IMG/VR virus record: IMGVR_UViG_3300044616_000676
Location: 1-64,000 of that record
Length of the DNA stretch: 64,000 bases
DNA from: a virus
Direction: 5' to 3' (one strand)
Part shown: positions 1 through 6,947 of the stretch, one piece after another
Numbering within the stretch: position 1 is the stretch's first letter
How the letters are laid out: every line of letters begins with the position of its first letter
Program-made: the position numbers and the translations under genes
Notes under the pieces: model-generated
Databases searched by the model: none
Told to the model about the DNA's origin: nothing
What the model saw: the letters and a program-made list of their open reading frames with translations, nothing else

Positions 1-236
1 TCCCGCAAAGATGGGAATCTCCGTATGATGAGTTTTGCTATGTCGCAGAAAGACTCCCCGACTACCTCAACGACCGCAACGCCTGCGCGGAGTTTGAGAA
101 GACGCTGACGGACGCAGAACACGACGCATATCGCGCACACATCTGGGAGATGACATTTATGCCTAGAGATTGTTTTTCCGCCACCGCCCGCCAACGCAGC
201 ATCGCATTCCTCAAAACGAAAGGAATCCTGCCATGA
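1..236 (+). CDS. C-terminal part of a small conserved phage protein (5' truncated)
   Basis: Open from the first bases in the frame beginning at base 3, ending with TGA at 234-236. The visible 77 residues contain PDYLNDRNACAEFEKTL and a tail SATARQRSIAFLKTKG, a pattern I recognise from small phage proteins that often begin MTDEQ(I/M)RIAIAE. The gene that runs off the other end of the window (63932) begins in that way, so the two may be parts of one gene across a circular junction. It overlaps the next gene by ATGA. Function unknown. Confidence 0.7.
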   Translation, partial: PQRWESPYDEFCYVAERLPDYLNDRNACAEFEKTLTDAEHDAYRAHIWEMTFMPRDCFSATARQRSIAFLKTKGILP

Positions 237-418
237 AAACTAAACAATGGATGGTAATTCATTCGTCCGGCAACCTTTACGCCGCTAGCAATGCCGGAAC
301 TCAAAAAGAGGCCAAGAAACGTCATTGTTCAGACACAGGCAATCCGTGGCCTGTTGCATACAAAAACGGGGATCGCCTCGTAAAGGTAGCAATCTCAATT
401 ATCAAAGAACAGCTATGA
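233..418 (+). CDS. Small hypothetical phage protein (61 aa)
   Basis: ATG at 233 overlaps the stop of the preceding gene (ATGA) and follows an AAAGGA-like purine stretch. The basic 61-residue product begins MKTKQWMVIHSSGNLYAAS. It overlaps the next gene by four bases. No recognised domain. The tight coupling to both neighbours supports it as a real gene in the early accessory operon. Confidence 0.6.
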   Translation: MKTKQWMVIHSSGNLYAASNAGTQKEAKKRHCSDTGNPWPVAYKNGDRLVKVAISIIKEQL

Positions 419-765
419 CCCCCACCCAACTCGACCACCTCAAACTCATTGACGCACATCTTGAACGTCTCATCGGCATCGCCTCAAAGCGGACGCCGGG
501 GGAGTGGGAATTAACTTACGAGGGGGGCAACGGTGGCGCGTCATTCCCCCGCATCATAGACCCCGGAGACTTCGCTGCGTCAGCCGCCGAAGTATCTATT
601 GAGGACGCCTTCTTCATCGCTGCCTCCGCAGGCAACGCCGAGGCCGGGTGGAGAGCGACACGGGCGACGATTGCTGCCATCGCGGAATACTCAATTCTCG
701 ATGAGAATCTGGATACCATGATGAACACTATCCTCGCCGCCTTCCCCCTCGAAACCCTTAAATAA
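415..765 (+). CDS. Hypothetical phage protein with RTPGEW-type motif (116 aa)
   Basis: The start at 415 gives ATGA overlap with the upstream gene. The sequence has KRTPGEWEL near residue 22 and FFIAASAGNAEAGWRATRA near residue 66. This layout (a TPG-W motif followed by a FIA..AGNA segment) recurs in small phage accessory proteins of unknown role. Probably cytoplasmic; no catalytic motif seen. Confidence 0.65.
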   Translation: MTPTQLDHLKLIDAHLERLIGIASKRTPGEWELTYEGGNGGASFPRIIDPGDFAASAAEVSIEDAFFIAASAGNAEAGWRATRATIAAIAEYSILDENLDTMMNTILAAFPLETLK

Positions 766-771
766 ATCAAT

Positions 772-942
772 ATGACCATTGAAATCAACCGCACTCCTGG
801 CATCCTTGCCGCTCTTGATTACCTAAACATGACCGTGCCGAAAACGCCTGTCATTGGCCGCATCAAACAATTTTCCAAAGCCCCTCTGCTTTGGACGCCG
901 AAAACCTCGGTGGAATTGAGGAACACTAAAACACAAGACTAA
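772..942 (+). CDS. Small hypothetical protein (56 aa)
   Basis: ATG at 772 lies in the context CAATATGACC with no Shine-Dalgarno sequence, like many rightward genes here. Basic 56-residue product beginning MTIEINRTPGILAALDYLN. It ends two bases before the RecT start, consistent with an operon. No recognised domain. Confidence 0.5.
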   Translation: MTIEINRTPGILAALDYLNMTVPKTPVIGRIKQFSKAPLLWTPKTSVELRNTKTQD

Positions 943-943
943 T

Positions 944-1693
944 ATGACAGAAAATACAGAAACAGCAGCACCGACACGTCAGCTTGCGAAGCAGCAAGCG
1001 ACACTCAAAGACCTGATTAGCGGAGATAAGTTCCGCGAACAAGTTTCCCTCGCGCTTCCAGCGCATCTTACGCCTGAGCGTTTCAGCCGTATCGCTTTGA
1101 ATGCCCTTCAGCGCACACCGCAGCTGCAAGACTGCACGCAAGCCAGCTTGTTTAAATGCTTGCTTGATATGGCAGCTATGGGCATTGAGCCTGATGGTCG
1201 TCGGGCGCACTTGATTCCATACGGCAACGAAGTCACGCTGATCCTTGACTACAAAGGTCTGCTGGAACTCGTTCGTCGTTCGGGCGATGTGGTCAGCATT
1301 CGTTCCGAGCTTGTCTGCGAGAACGATGAGTTCTCATGGGAGAACGGTAAGGTCACGCACAAGATTGACTGGCGCAAACCCCGTGGCGAAATGCAAGCTG
1401 TGTATGCCGAGGCCGTTCTCAAGTCTGGCGAAACGCAAACTGCAACCATGACCAAGGATGAAGTGGATGCCATTCGCAAACGCAGTCGCAGTGGTAACAA
1501 TGGACCTTGGGCAACTGATTTTGGGGAAATGGCGAAGAAGACAACCCTCCGCCGTTTGTGCAAACTGCTTCCGCTCTCACCTGAGATTGCCGAGCACGTT
1601 GATAAGGATCAGGACATTCGCACGGAAATTGACATCACGCCGAAGCCTGCCGCCTCCCTCAACCTTCCAAGCCAACAGGAGGTCGCACCATGA
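944..1693 (+). CDS. recT: RecT-family single-strand annealing protein
   Basis: 249 residues, the usual size for RecT. Recognisable RecT landmarks are LTPERFSRIALNAL near residue 42, ALF-like SLFKCLLDMAAMGIEPDG near residue 68, and LIPYGNEVTLILDYKGLLEL near residue 90. Further on are ANAM-like YAEAVLKSGET and MAKKTTLRRLCKLLP. RecT proteins bind single-stranded DNA and anneal complementary strands during phage recombination and replication. The next gene overlaps by ATGA and encodes the partner exonuclease, the standard RecE/RecT pairing. Start context is ACTAATATGACA. Confidence 0.95.
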   Translation: MTENTETAAPTRQLAKQQATLKDLISGDKFREQVSLALPAHLTPERFSRIALNALQRTPQLQDCTQASLFKCLLDMAAMGIEPDGRRAHLIPYGNEVTLILDYKGLLELVRRSGDVVSIRSELVCENDEFSWENGKVTHKIDWRKPRGEMQAVYAEAVLKSGETQTATMTKDEVDAIRKRSRSGNNGPWATDFGEMAKKTTLRRLCKLLPLSPEIAEHVDKDQDIRTEIDITPKPAASLNLPSQQEVAP

Positions 1694-2484
1694 TTATCCA
1701 CGACGAAGCCACCTACCGAGCGCATCCCGCTCTCAATTATTCTTCAGCTAAATCACTGCTGAAATCGCCCAAGCACTTTCAAGCCGCGCTCAATCGCAAG
1801 TTTGAGCCAAGCCGCGAAATGATTATTGGCAGCGCGGTCCACAGCATCGTTCTGGAGGGCAAGCAACCTTCCTACATCGTTCGTCCTGCTGATCTCGACC
1901 TTCGCACCAAGGATGGTAAAGCATGGCGGGATAAGCACGCTGGCATGGAAATCGTTACGCAGGAAGATCACGACATTGTGCTTAAAGCTGCCGCTGCTGT
2001 GCAAGCTAGTCTTGACGCGCAGTATCTTCTCAAACTTTGTCCGCACCGAGAGATTGGTATTGTCTCCAATTACACCGGAGTGGAAATCAAAGGGCGTCTT
2101 GATGCTCATGGCAAAGACGAAGCTGGAAAGCCGATCATTCTGGACTTCAAGACAACGAGCGATGCTGATCCTGAAACGTGGGGCAAGAAAGCCTTTGGCC
2201 TTCGCTACCCCATGCAGACAGCATGGTATGAATCTCTACTAGCTCTTGAACTTGGCCTTGAAGAACCACCTGCTTATTTCTGGCTTGTGGTTGAGACGCA
2301 AGACCCATTCGATGTTGTGATTTATCAGCCACCCGAAGAAGCTCTGGAGATTGGCCGCGCTCAAATGAAGCATTGCATCGAAAGCTATAAAACGTGCCTT
2401 GCCACAGGTAAATGGCCGGGATACACAAAAGGAATCATTCAGCTTGAAGTTCCTGTATGGGAACGCAAACGCTGGATCAAGTAA
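1690..2484 (+). CDS. RecE/YqaJ-like PD-(D/E)XK exonuclease, partner of RecT
   Basis: 264 residues. The N-terminal LNYSSAKSLLKSPKHF and GSAVHSIVLEG (H51, E56) match the RecB-like/Cas4-like fold. The nuclease core is GRLDAHG (D138) followed by IILDFKTT (D152, K154), the D...DxK form of the PD-(D/E)XK active site. A helix with MQTAWYESLLALELGL follows, as in phage RecE-like enzymes. It should degrade one strand of duplex DNA to give single strands for the RecT protein encoded four bases upstream. Confidence 0.9.
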   Translation: MIIHDEATYRAHPALNYSSAKSLLKSPKHFQAALNRKFEPSREMIIGSAVHSIVLEGKQPSYIVRPADLDLRTKDGKAWRDKHAGMEIVTQEDHDIVLKAAAAVQASLDAQYLLKLCPHREIGIVSNYTGVEIKGRLDAHGKDEAGKPIILDFKTTSDADPETWGKKAFGLRYPMQTAWYESLLALELGLEEPPAYFWLVVETQDPFDVVIYQPPEEALEIGRAQMKHCIESYKTCLATGKWPGYTKGIIQLEVPVWERKRWIK

Positions 2485-2509
2485 GACAAACACCAAAGAC
2501 AAACAAAAT

Positions 2510-3568
2510 ATGAATGAAAATATCACATTAGTTATTCCCAACGGGGATATGTTGCCTCAATCCATGCTGTCTAATATCCGCGAAGGATTCCAGTCAGCAT
2601 TTGAGCAAGCTGAAACATGGAGAGAAAAAGCTCTTGCTATCAAAGTCACTTCATTGGCAGACAAAGAAGCTATGAAACAAGCTCGCGAAATGCGTCTAGT
2701 TTTGAAAAACATTCGTGTCGAAGCCGAGAAAAAACGCAAAGCTCTAAAAGAAGATGCTCTTGTAATGGGGCGAGCCATTGATGGTGTAAACAACCTGCTT
2801 CTTGCGGCCATCCAGCCACTTGAGAGGCACCTTGAAGAACAAGAGAGGTTCGCTGAACGCTTGGCTGAACAAGAGCGCCAACGCCGCTTGAGTGAGCGCA
2901 CCGAAGCACTTCAACCATATCTTGAAGCAAATCAGGTGATTCCAGCCTTGGATGCGATGACAGACGACCAGTTTGCCAAGTATCTTGAAGATGCGAAATT
3001 GCTGCACGCCGCTAAGCTCGAAGCAGCCAAAAAAGCCGAGGCAGAACGCATCGCTCGCGAGCAAGCTGAAGCCGCTGAACGTGAACGTCTCCGCATTGAG
3101 AACGAACGCCTCAGAGCGGAGGCTGCTGAACGAGAAGCCAAAGCAAAAGCAGAGCGCGAAGCCGCTGAAAAGGCTCAACGTGAAGCCGCTGAAAAAGCTC
3201 GCAAAGAACGTGAAGCTATTGAAGCCAAAGCAAAAGCAGAGCGCGAAGCCGCTGAACTTGAGCTTAATCGCATCAAGGCGGAACAAGAGGCCGCAGCCAA
3301 GAAGGAACGTGAAGCACGCGAAAAGTTGGAGCGCGAGTTGGCAGCAAAAAAAGCAGCCGAAGAAGCCAAGGCTAAAGCAGAGGCCGAGGTAATTAAAAAG
3401 GCTGCACAAGCTCCTGATAAAGAAAAGCTGCTACTCATTGCTGAATCGGTTCGGTCCATCAAGATGCCATCTGTTTCGACAGATGAAGCAAAATTGATTC
3501 TTGCTGACATCTCAACCAAACGGGATAACTTCGCAAAGTGGATCGAAAATCAAATCGCCACAATTTAA
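2510..3568 (+). CDS. Coiled-coil, Glu/Ala/Lys-rich phage protein (352 aa)
   Basis: The start at ATG 2510 (AAAATATGAAT) avoids a long overlap with the exonuclease gene. Residues 1-90 form a helical domain with an RLVLKNIRVEAEKKRKALKE segment. Residues about 150-290 are an uninterrupted TolA-like coiled coil of AEREAAEKA-type repeats. The C-terminus is a short domain ending FAKWIENQIATI. The N-terminal layout resembles DUF1351-type proteins found beside phage recombinases. A 36-bp DNA direct repeat (3134-3169 and 3221-3256) lies in the coiled coil. A recombination accessory role is inferred from position only. Confidence 0.7.
   Translation: MNENITLVIPNGDMLPQSMLSNIREGFQSAFEQAETWREKALAIKVTSLADKEAMKQAREMRLVLKNIRVEAEKKRKALKEDALVMGRAIDGVNNLLLAAIQPLERHLEEQERFAERLAEQERQRRLSERTEALQPYLEANQVIPALDAMTDDQFAKYLEDAKLLHAAKLEAAKKAEAERIAREQAEAAERERLRIENERLRAEAAEREAKAKAEREAAEKAQREAAEKARKEREAIEAKAKAEREAAELELNRIKAEQEAAAKKEREAREKLERELAAKKAAEEAKAKAEAEVIKKAAQAPDKEKLLLIAESVRSIKMPSVSTDEAKLILADISTKRDNFAKWIENQIATI
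3134..3256 (+). repeat. 36-bp direct repeat inside the coiled-coil gene
   Basis: The same 36 bases occur at 3134-3169 and at 3221-3256, offset by 87 bases (29 codons), in frame. They encode the EAKAKAEREAAE unit of the coiled coil. Such exact repeats can expand or contract the coil in steps of 29 residues. Confidence 0.85.
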
Positions 3569-3586
3569 CACCAAAGACAAAGACAC

Positions 3587-3979
3587 ATGCCTAACAACAC
3601 CATCAACGTATCCTTCGACCTGCTTAAACTGCAAGGCGCGAAGAAAATCACAGCTAAAGACGGGAAGCCCTACATCGCTATCTGCATTCCAGAAAGCCGC
3701 ATCAAGGTTTTCAACCGCAAGGACGGCAGCGAAAGCCTATTCTTGGAACTCGACATCAAATCAAATCGTGATGGCGAGGACAAGTTCGGCAAGACCCACT
3801 TTGTTGCCGAAGCCACCACCAAGGAGGAACGCGCCGAGAAAGTGAAATTGCCCATAATCGGCAACGGAAAGGAGTTCATCTTCAATTCAGGTGGAGGTGG
3901 TTCCAAGCCTGCTCCACGTCCAGCGAAGCAGGATTCGTTTGTGGATGACAGTGGAGACGACACAAGCATACCTTTTTAG
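3587..3979 (+). CDS. SSB-like single-stranded DNA-binding protein
   Basis: 130 residues: a compact beta-rich N-terminal part (residues 1-100), a Gly/Pro linker (SGGGGSKPAPRPAKQ) and an acidic tail ending DDTSIPF. The tail closely matches the DDIPF-type C-terminal tip of bacterial SSB, which recruits replication and repair proteins. The position between recombinase and Holliday-junction nuclease genes fits. The OB fold is inferred, not proven, and the N-terminus is not an obvious member of the SSB family. Confidence 0.75.
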   Translation: MPNNTINVSFDLLKLQGAKKITAKDGKPYIAICIPESRIKVFNRKDGSESLFLELDIKSNRDGEDKFGKTHFVAEATTKEERAEKVKLPIIGNGKEFIFNSGGGGSKPAPRPAKQDSFVDDSGDDTSIPF

Positions 3980-4013
3980 TTGAGTCCCATTCTAGAGTGT
4001 GCCATGTTAAAAA

Positions 4014-4538
4014 ATGGAAAAAACCTGTTTTAAATGTGGCGCACTCAAATCATTAAGTGAATTTTATGTTCACAAACAAATGGCGGATGGACATCTTAAC
4101 AAGTGCATTGTTTGCACAAAAAAAGATGAAAAAGAAAGATTCTACAAAAAACTAAAAGATCCAAAATGGAGGGAAAAAGAACTTGAAAGGCATAGAATAA
4201 AAGCAGCTCGCTTTAGAAAAGAGGGTCGTTTGGCCAGTAAAAATGCTTCAGTTAAAGGCAAAAAGAAATGGGCAAAAGCAAACAAGCACAAAAGATTTGC
4301 ACAATCATGCGTAGCAAAAGCAATTAATTCTGGGATTATTCGTCGGGAACCATGTGAAATATGTGGATCAAAACAACAAATTCACGCACATCATGACGAT
4401 TACTCAAAACCTCTTGATGTTATTTGGCTTTGCCCCAAACACCACGGCGAACGACATGTTGAAATCAATAAAGCAAAGCGTTTAAGCAACCTTAACACCC
4501 CGTTGGCCGAGGGGAATATCGGCCAATTTATAATATGA
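4014..4538 (+). CDS. HNH endonuclease-like protein
   Basis: 174 residues. The N-terminal zinc knuckle CFKCGALKSLSEFY...CIVC is typical of phage HNH proteins. A long basic linker leads to a second knuckle CEIC with the HNH core AHHDDYSKPLDVIWLCPKHH near residues 125-145. The base composition is clearly more AT-rich than the flanking recombination genes, which suggests a mobile, homing-type insertion. It overlaps the resolvase gene by four bases, so it is transcribed with the operon. Confidence 0.85.
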   Translation: MEKTCFKCGALKSLSEFYVHKQMADGHLNKCIVCTKKDEKERFYKKLKDPKWREKELERHRIKAARFRKEGRLASKNASVKGKKKWAKANKHKRFAQSCVAKAINSGIIRREPCEICGSKQQIHAHHDDYSKPLDVIWLCPKHHGERHVEINKAKRLSNLNTPLAEGNIGQFII

Positions 4539-4990
4539 AGTTACATATTGGTTTAGACCCCGGCGCATCAGGCGGCATCGCCGTCATCCCCGACAATAAT
4601 CCCGCGAAAGCGTGGGCCGTAAAAATGCCTGAGACTCTGGCGGATTTGTGGGATGAACTGAGCAAGCATGAGCCTAGATGGGCTGGTGTTGAGGGCTTCG
4701 TTGTCCACGCATATCTTGAGCGTGTCCACTCCATGCCGGGACAAGGAGTTGCTTCATCATTCAAGTTCGGCCAAGGCTTCGGCCACCTTGAGATGGCACT
4801 CACCGCTGCACGCATTCCTTACACTTACGTCACACCTCAAAAGTGGCAGAAGGAACTTCAATGCTTGACTAAAGGCGACAAGAACGTGAGCAAAGCGCGA
4901 GCACAGCAGTTGTTCCCGCATATCAAGGTGACTCACGCGATTGCAGATGCCCTGCTCATCGCTGAATACTGCCGGAGGACCATGAAGTGA
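4535..4990 (+). CDS. RuvC-like Holliday-junction endonuclease
   Basis: 151 residues with the RNase H fold signature of RuvC: IGLDPGASGGIAV (D8), GVEGF (E53) and a C-terminal THAIADALLIAEY (H134, D138). These are the acidic metal-binding residues of RuvC-type resolvases. In phages such enzymes resolve branched recombination or replication intermediates before packaging. The start context is ATAATATGAAG, overlapping the HNH gene stop. Confidence 0.88.
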   Translation: MKLHIGLDPGASGGIAVIPDNNPAKAWAVKMPETLADLWDELSKHEPRWAGVEGFVVHAYLERVHSMPGQGVASSFKFGQGFGHLEMALTAARIPYTYVTPQKWQKELQCLTKGDKNVSKARAQQLFPHIKVTHAIADALLIAEYCRRTMK

Positions 4991-5235
4991 TGCCCAACGC
5001 CAAACAGCCATCCCCCGCACGCAGGCTCCACGAACAGATGGCACGCTTGCTCAACGGGACAAAAGCTCATCACGACGAAGTTACCGAAATCCTCATTGCG
5101 TTTCTAGCGATTCAAGTTGCAAGTTACAATCCGCTTGAGCGCATAGACGTTTGGGACGCAGTTATTGATACTCTCGACGACATGATTGAGGAAATCAGCG
5201 AAATGAAGGACGAAGAAATCACAATACAAAACTGA
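4990..5235 (+). CDS. Small acidic hypothetical protein (81 aa)
   Basis: The ATG at 4990 sits on the last base of the resolvase stop; an in-frame GTG lies one codon upstream. The product is helical, with an acidic C-terminal half (VIDTLDDMIEEISEMKDEE). No family recognised. It is the penultimate gene of this operon. Confidence 0.6.
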   Translation: MPNAKQPSPARRLHEQMARLLNGTKAHHDEVTEILIAFLAIQVASYNPLERIDVWDAVIDTLDDMIEEISEMKDEEITIQN

Positions 5236-5236
5236 T

Positions 5237-5500
5237 ATGACATCCGAATCCAAACTTGAAGCAGTCTGCAAAGAACTTGACGAGGCAAATGCAGAACTTA
5301 ACATAAAATATATTGAGTATGACAGGTTGTTCGATGAGGCAGAGAAAATTAGGCAAGAACGCGACGAGGCTCAAACCAAACTCAAAGAGGCCACGGAGCT
5401 GATGAAAGATGCCATGTGGCAGCTTATGACTTTCCTGAAACCCGCAGACACAAAAACTAAAAACATTATCCATGCACTTTGTCACGCGACCGACAAGTAG
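5237..5500 (+). CDS. Small coiled-coil protein (87 aa)
   Basis: Starts one base after the upstream stop in the context CTGATATGACA. Almost entirely helical, with heptad-like ELDEANAELNIKYIEYDRL and ERDEAQTKLKEATELMKDA. Similar coiled-coil minor proteins are common in phage early operons; function unknown. It is followed by a 251-base non-coding interval. Confidence 0.6.
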   Translation: MTSESKLEAVCKELDEANAELNIKYIEYDRLFDEAEKIRQERDEAQTKLKEATELMKDAMWQLMTFLKPADTKTKNIIHALCHATDK

Positions 5501-5505
5501 TGAAA

Positions 5506-5585
5506 GCGAGTCAGTATGCTGAAGCCAACCAAAGCCCATTTGCGAGCCAAGTGACTAGAGACACCCAACATCTTGTAGCGAGTCA
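5506..5585 (+). repeat. Three GCGAGYCA octamers at exact 36-base spacing
   Basis: GCGAGTCA at 5506, GCGAGCCA at 5542 and GCGAGTCA at 5578. The spacing is 36 bases in both steps. The sequence between the octamers is only weakly similar. This could be an iteron-like protein-binding array or chance; it lies in the non-coding gap just ahead of the replication genes. Confidence 0.45.
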
Positions 5586-5600
5586 ACTATGAGCGACTAT

Positions 5601-5628
5601 TTGACATCAACTTCTGCGTGAATATATG
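5601..5628 (+). promoter_or_regulatory. Candidate sigma70-type promoter
   Basis: TTGACA at 5601-5606, a 16-base spacer and TATATG at 5623-5628, predicting transcription from about 5635. That is precisely where a foldable RNA begins. It would drive that RNA and the HNH gene at 5752. Confidence 0.5.
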
Positions 5629-5633
5629 CAGAG

Positions 5634-5748
5634 TGCCGTGTGGAAACGGCAGATCGAAGACAATGAAACTAAAACTATATCCTCCCCACCTTGCAGGGCC
5701 GCCGTCTTCCGGTTTCCACCCCTGTTTGAGTGGGGAGGGCCGTTTTAG
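5634..5748 (+). ncRNA. Structured leader or small RNA with possible pseudoknot
   Basis: From the predicted start site the RNA can form TGCCGT/ACGGCA as a 5' hairpin. Alternatively it can form a longer helix GTGGAAAC (5640-5647) with GTTTCCAC (5712-5719) enclosing GAAGAC (5656-5661) with GTCTTC (5704-5709). CCTCCCCAC (5681-5689), inside that helix, is complementary over nine bases to GTGGGGAGG (5730-5738), outside it, giving a pseudoknot. GCCGTTTT follows. The HNH gene starts at 5752. It may be a free RNA ending near 5746 or an mRNA leader; no known riboswitch class recognised. Confidence 0.5.
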
Positions 5749-5751
5749 ACT

Positions 5752-6114
5752 ATGAACAACTGGTATGCCAATTTACTTTTAGACCATCGTTGGTTGAAAA
5801 AACGTCGAGAACAATTAGCCGTTGACCATTATCAATGCGTTTCTTGTCGGAAAAAGCTCAATGAAGCTACGCTGGTGGTTCATCATATAGGTTATGTAAC
5901 TGGTTGGATGCCTTGGGATTATCCATCTGATTTACTGCAAACCCTTTGTCTTGAATGCCACAATAAACAGCACGGTGACAAGAAACCCATTTATGCTGTT
6001 TGCCATTTATGTGGTATCTTAACGCCAGAAGAACAGATCAATGGGCGAGACGAGAAGCATGAGTGGATTTGCGAGCCTTGCATTTTGAAATCCATTAAGG
6101 AGGAAAACGAATGA
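5752..6114 (+). CDS. HNH endonuclease-like zinc protein
   Basis: 120 residues. YQCVSCRKKLNEATLVVHHIGY followed by LQTLCLECHNKQHGD is the HNH core with its CxxC...CxxC zinc ligands. A second zinc pair, CHLCG and CEPC, occupies the C-terminal third. It overlaps the next gene by four bases, so the leader upstream may control the whole replication module. It could be a homing-type enzyme or a packaging-associated HNH; the distance from the terminase favours the former. Confidence 0.85.
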   Translation: MNNWYANLLLDHRWLKKRREQLAVDHYQCVSCRKKLNEATLVVHHIGYVTGWMPWDYPSDLLQTLCLECHNKQHGDKKPIYAVCHLCGILTPEEQINGRDEKHEWICEPCILKSIKEENE

Positions 6115-6947
6115 AAAGATTTACTGAAAGTAGCAAATGGTCAGACCCTTGGTTCCGCCGATTATCAGGAGCAGCTAAGATGCTCTGGTTCTACGTTTTA
6201 GATCATTGCGACAATGTAGGGATTGTTGAGATTGATTTACAATTAGCATCACAAGATTGCGGCATAAAATGTAACGCTGAAACAGTTGCCGAATTAGGTG
6301 ATCGTATTCAACACATCGGCGGGAATAAATATCTTATTGGCAAGTTTATCAGCTTCCAATATGGCAAGCTGAGTCCTTCATGCCGACCCCATGAAAAGAT
6401 TCTGGATGCCATTGAATCCAATGGATTGACTCAGGTTGGCAAGGTTTATGTTTATCCAGTTTCGCAAAAAGATAGGGTATCAATACCCTATCAAGATTTT
6501 ACAGATAGGGTATCAGATACCCCTAAAGAAAAAGAAAAGGAAAAGGATAAAGAAAAGGAACAAGACAAGAATAAGGATACCCTTTGCACAAATCGTGCTA
6601 AAGCTACTCGGCAAGAACTTGACCAATTTTGTCGGCATAATGGACTTTATCCAAGGGATGCAGAATACCTTTGGTCGCGTTGGGAAGGCAATGGTTGGAT
6701 GAACGGCAAATCCAAAATAAAAGATTGGCGTTTGACCATCAAGGCTTGGGTCGCACAAGGATATTTGCCGAGTCAGAAGCAACGCCTTCCGATTGATTTT
6801 TGGCCCTCAACGGAAACTTCTCAAGAGCAGTCCGAAGAATCAATTACCCTTGATAAGTTTTTGAAATCCATTCAGGAGCGTTCTGCCATTCCTCAAGAAA
6901 GCGAACCCGATACTCAACTTGAATCTGATTCCGACGAACTGTTCTGA
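6111..6947 (+). CDS. Replication-initiation-like protein with N-terminal winged helix
   Basis: 278 residues. Residues 1-100 (SGAAKMLWFYVLDHCDNVGIV...) resemble the winged-helix region of phage replication initiators of the DnaD/O-protein kind. A highly charged Lys/Glu linker (about 140-160) and a second domain (RQELDQFCRHNGLY...) follow, with a disordered acidic tail. It lies directly before the primase-helicase with one-base overlap, the usual place for an origin-binding or helicase-loading protein. A paralogue-like protein is encoded at 54555-55280. The family assignment is inferred from pattern and position. Confidence 0.7.
   Translation: MKRFTESSKWSDPWFRRLSGAAKMLWFYVLDHCDNVGIVEIDLQLASQDCGIKCNAETVAELGDRIQHIGGNKYLIGKFISFQYGKLSPSCRPHEKILDAIESNGLTQVGKVYVYPVSQKDRVSIPYQDFTDRVSDTPKEKEKEKDKEKEQDKNKDTLCTNRAKATRQELDQFCRHNGLYPRDAEYLWSRWEGNGWMNGKSKIKDWRLTIKAWVAQGYLPSQKQRLPIDFWPSTETSQEQSEESITLDKFLKSIQERSAIPQESEPDTQLESDSDELF

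Noticed and set aside
5506-5613. CRISPR-like array
   Set aside because: Repeat is only eight bases with three copies; no leader, no cas genes and no unique equal spacers.
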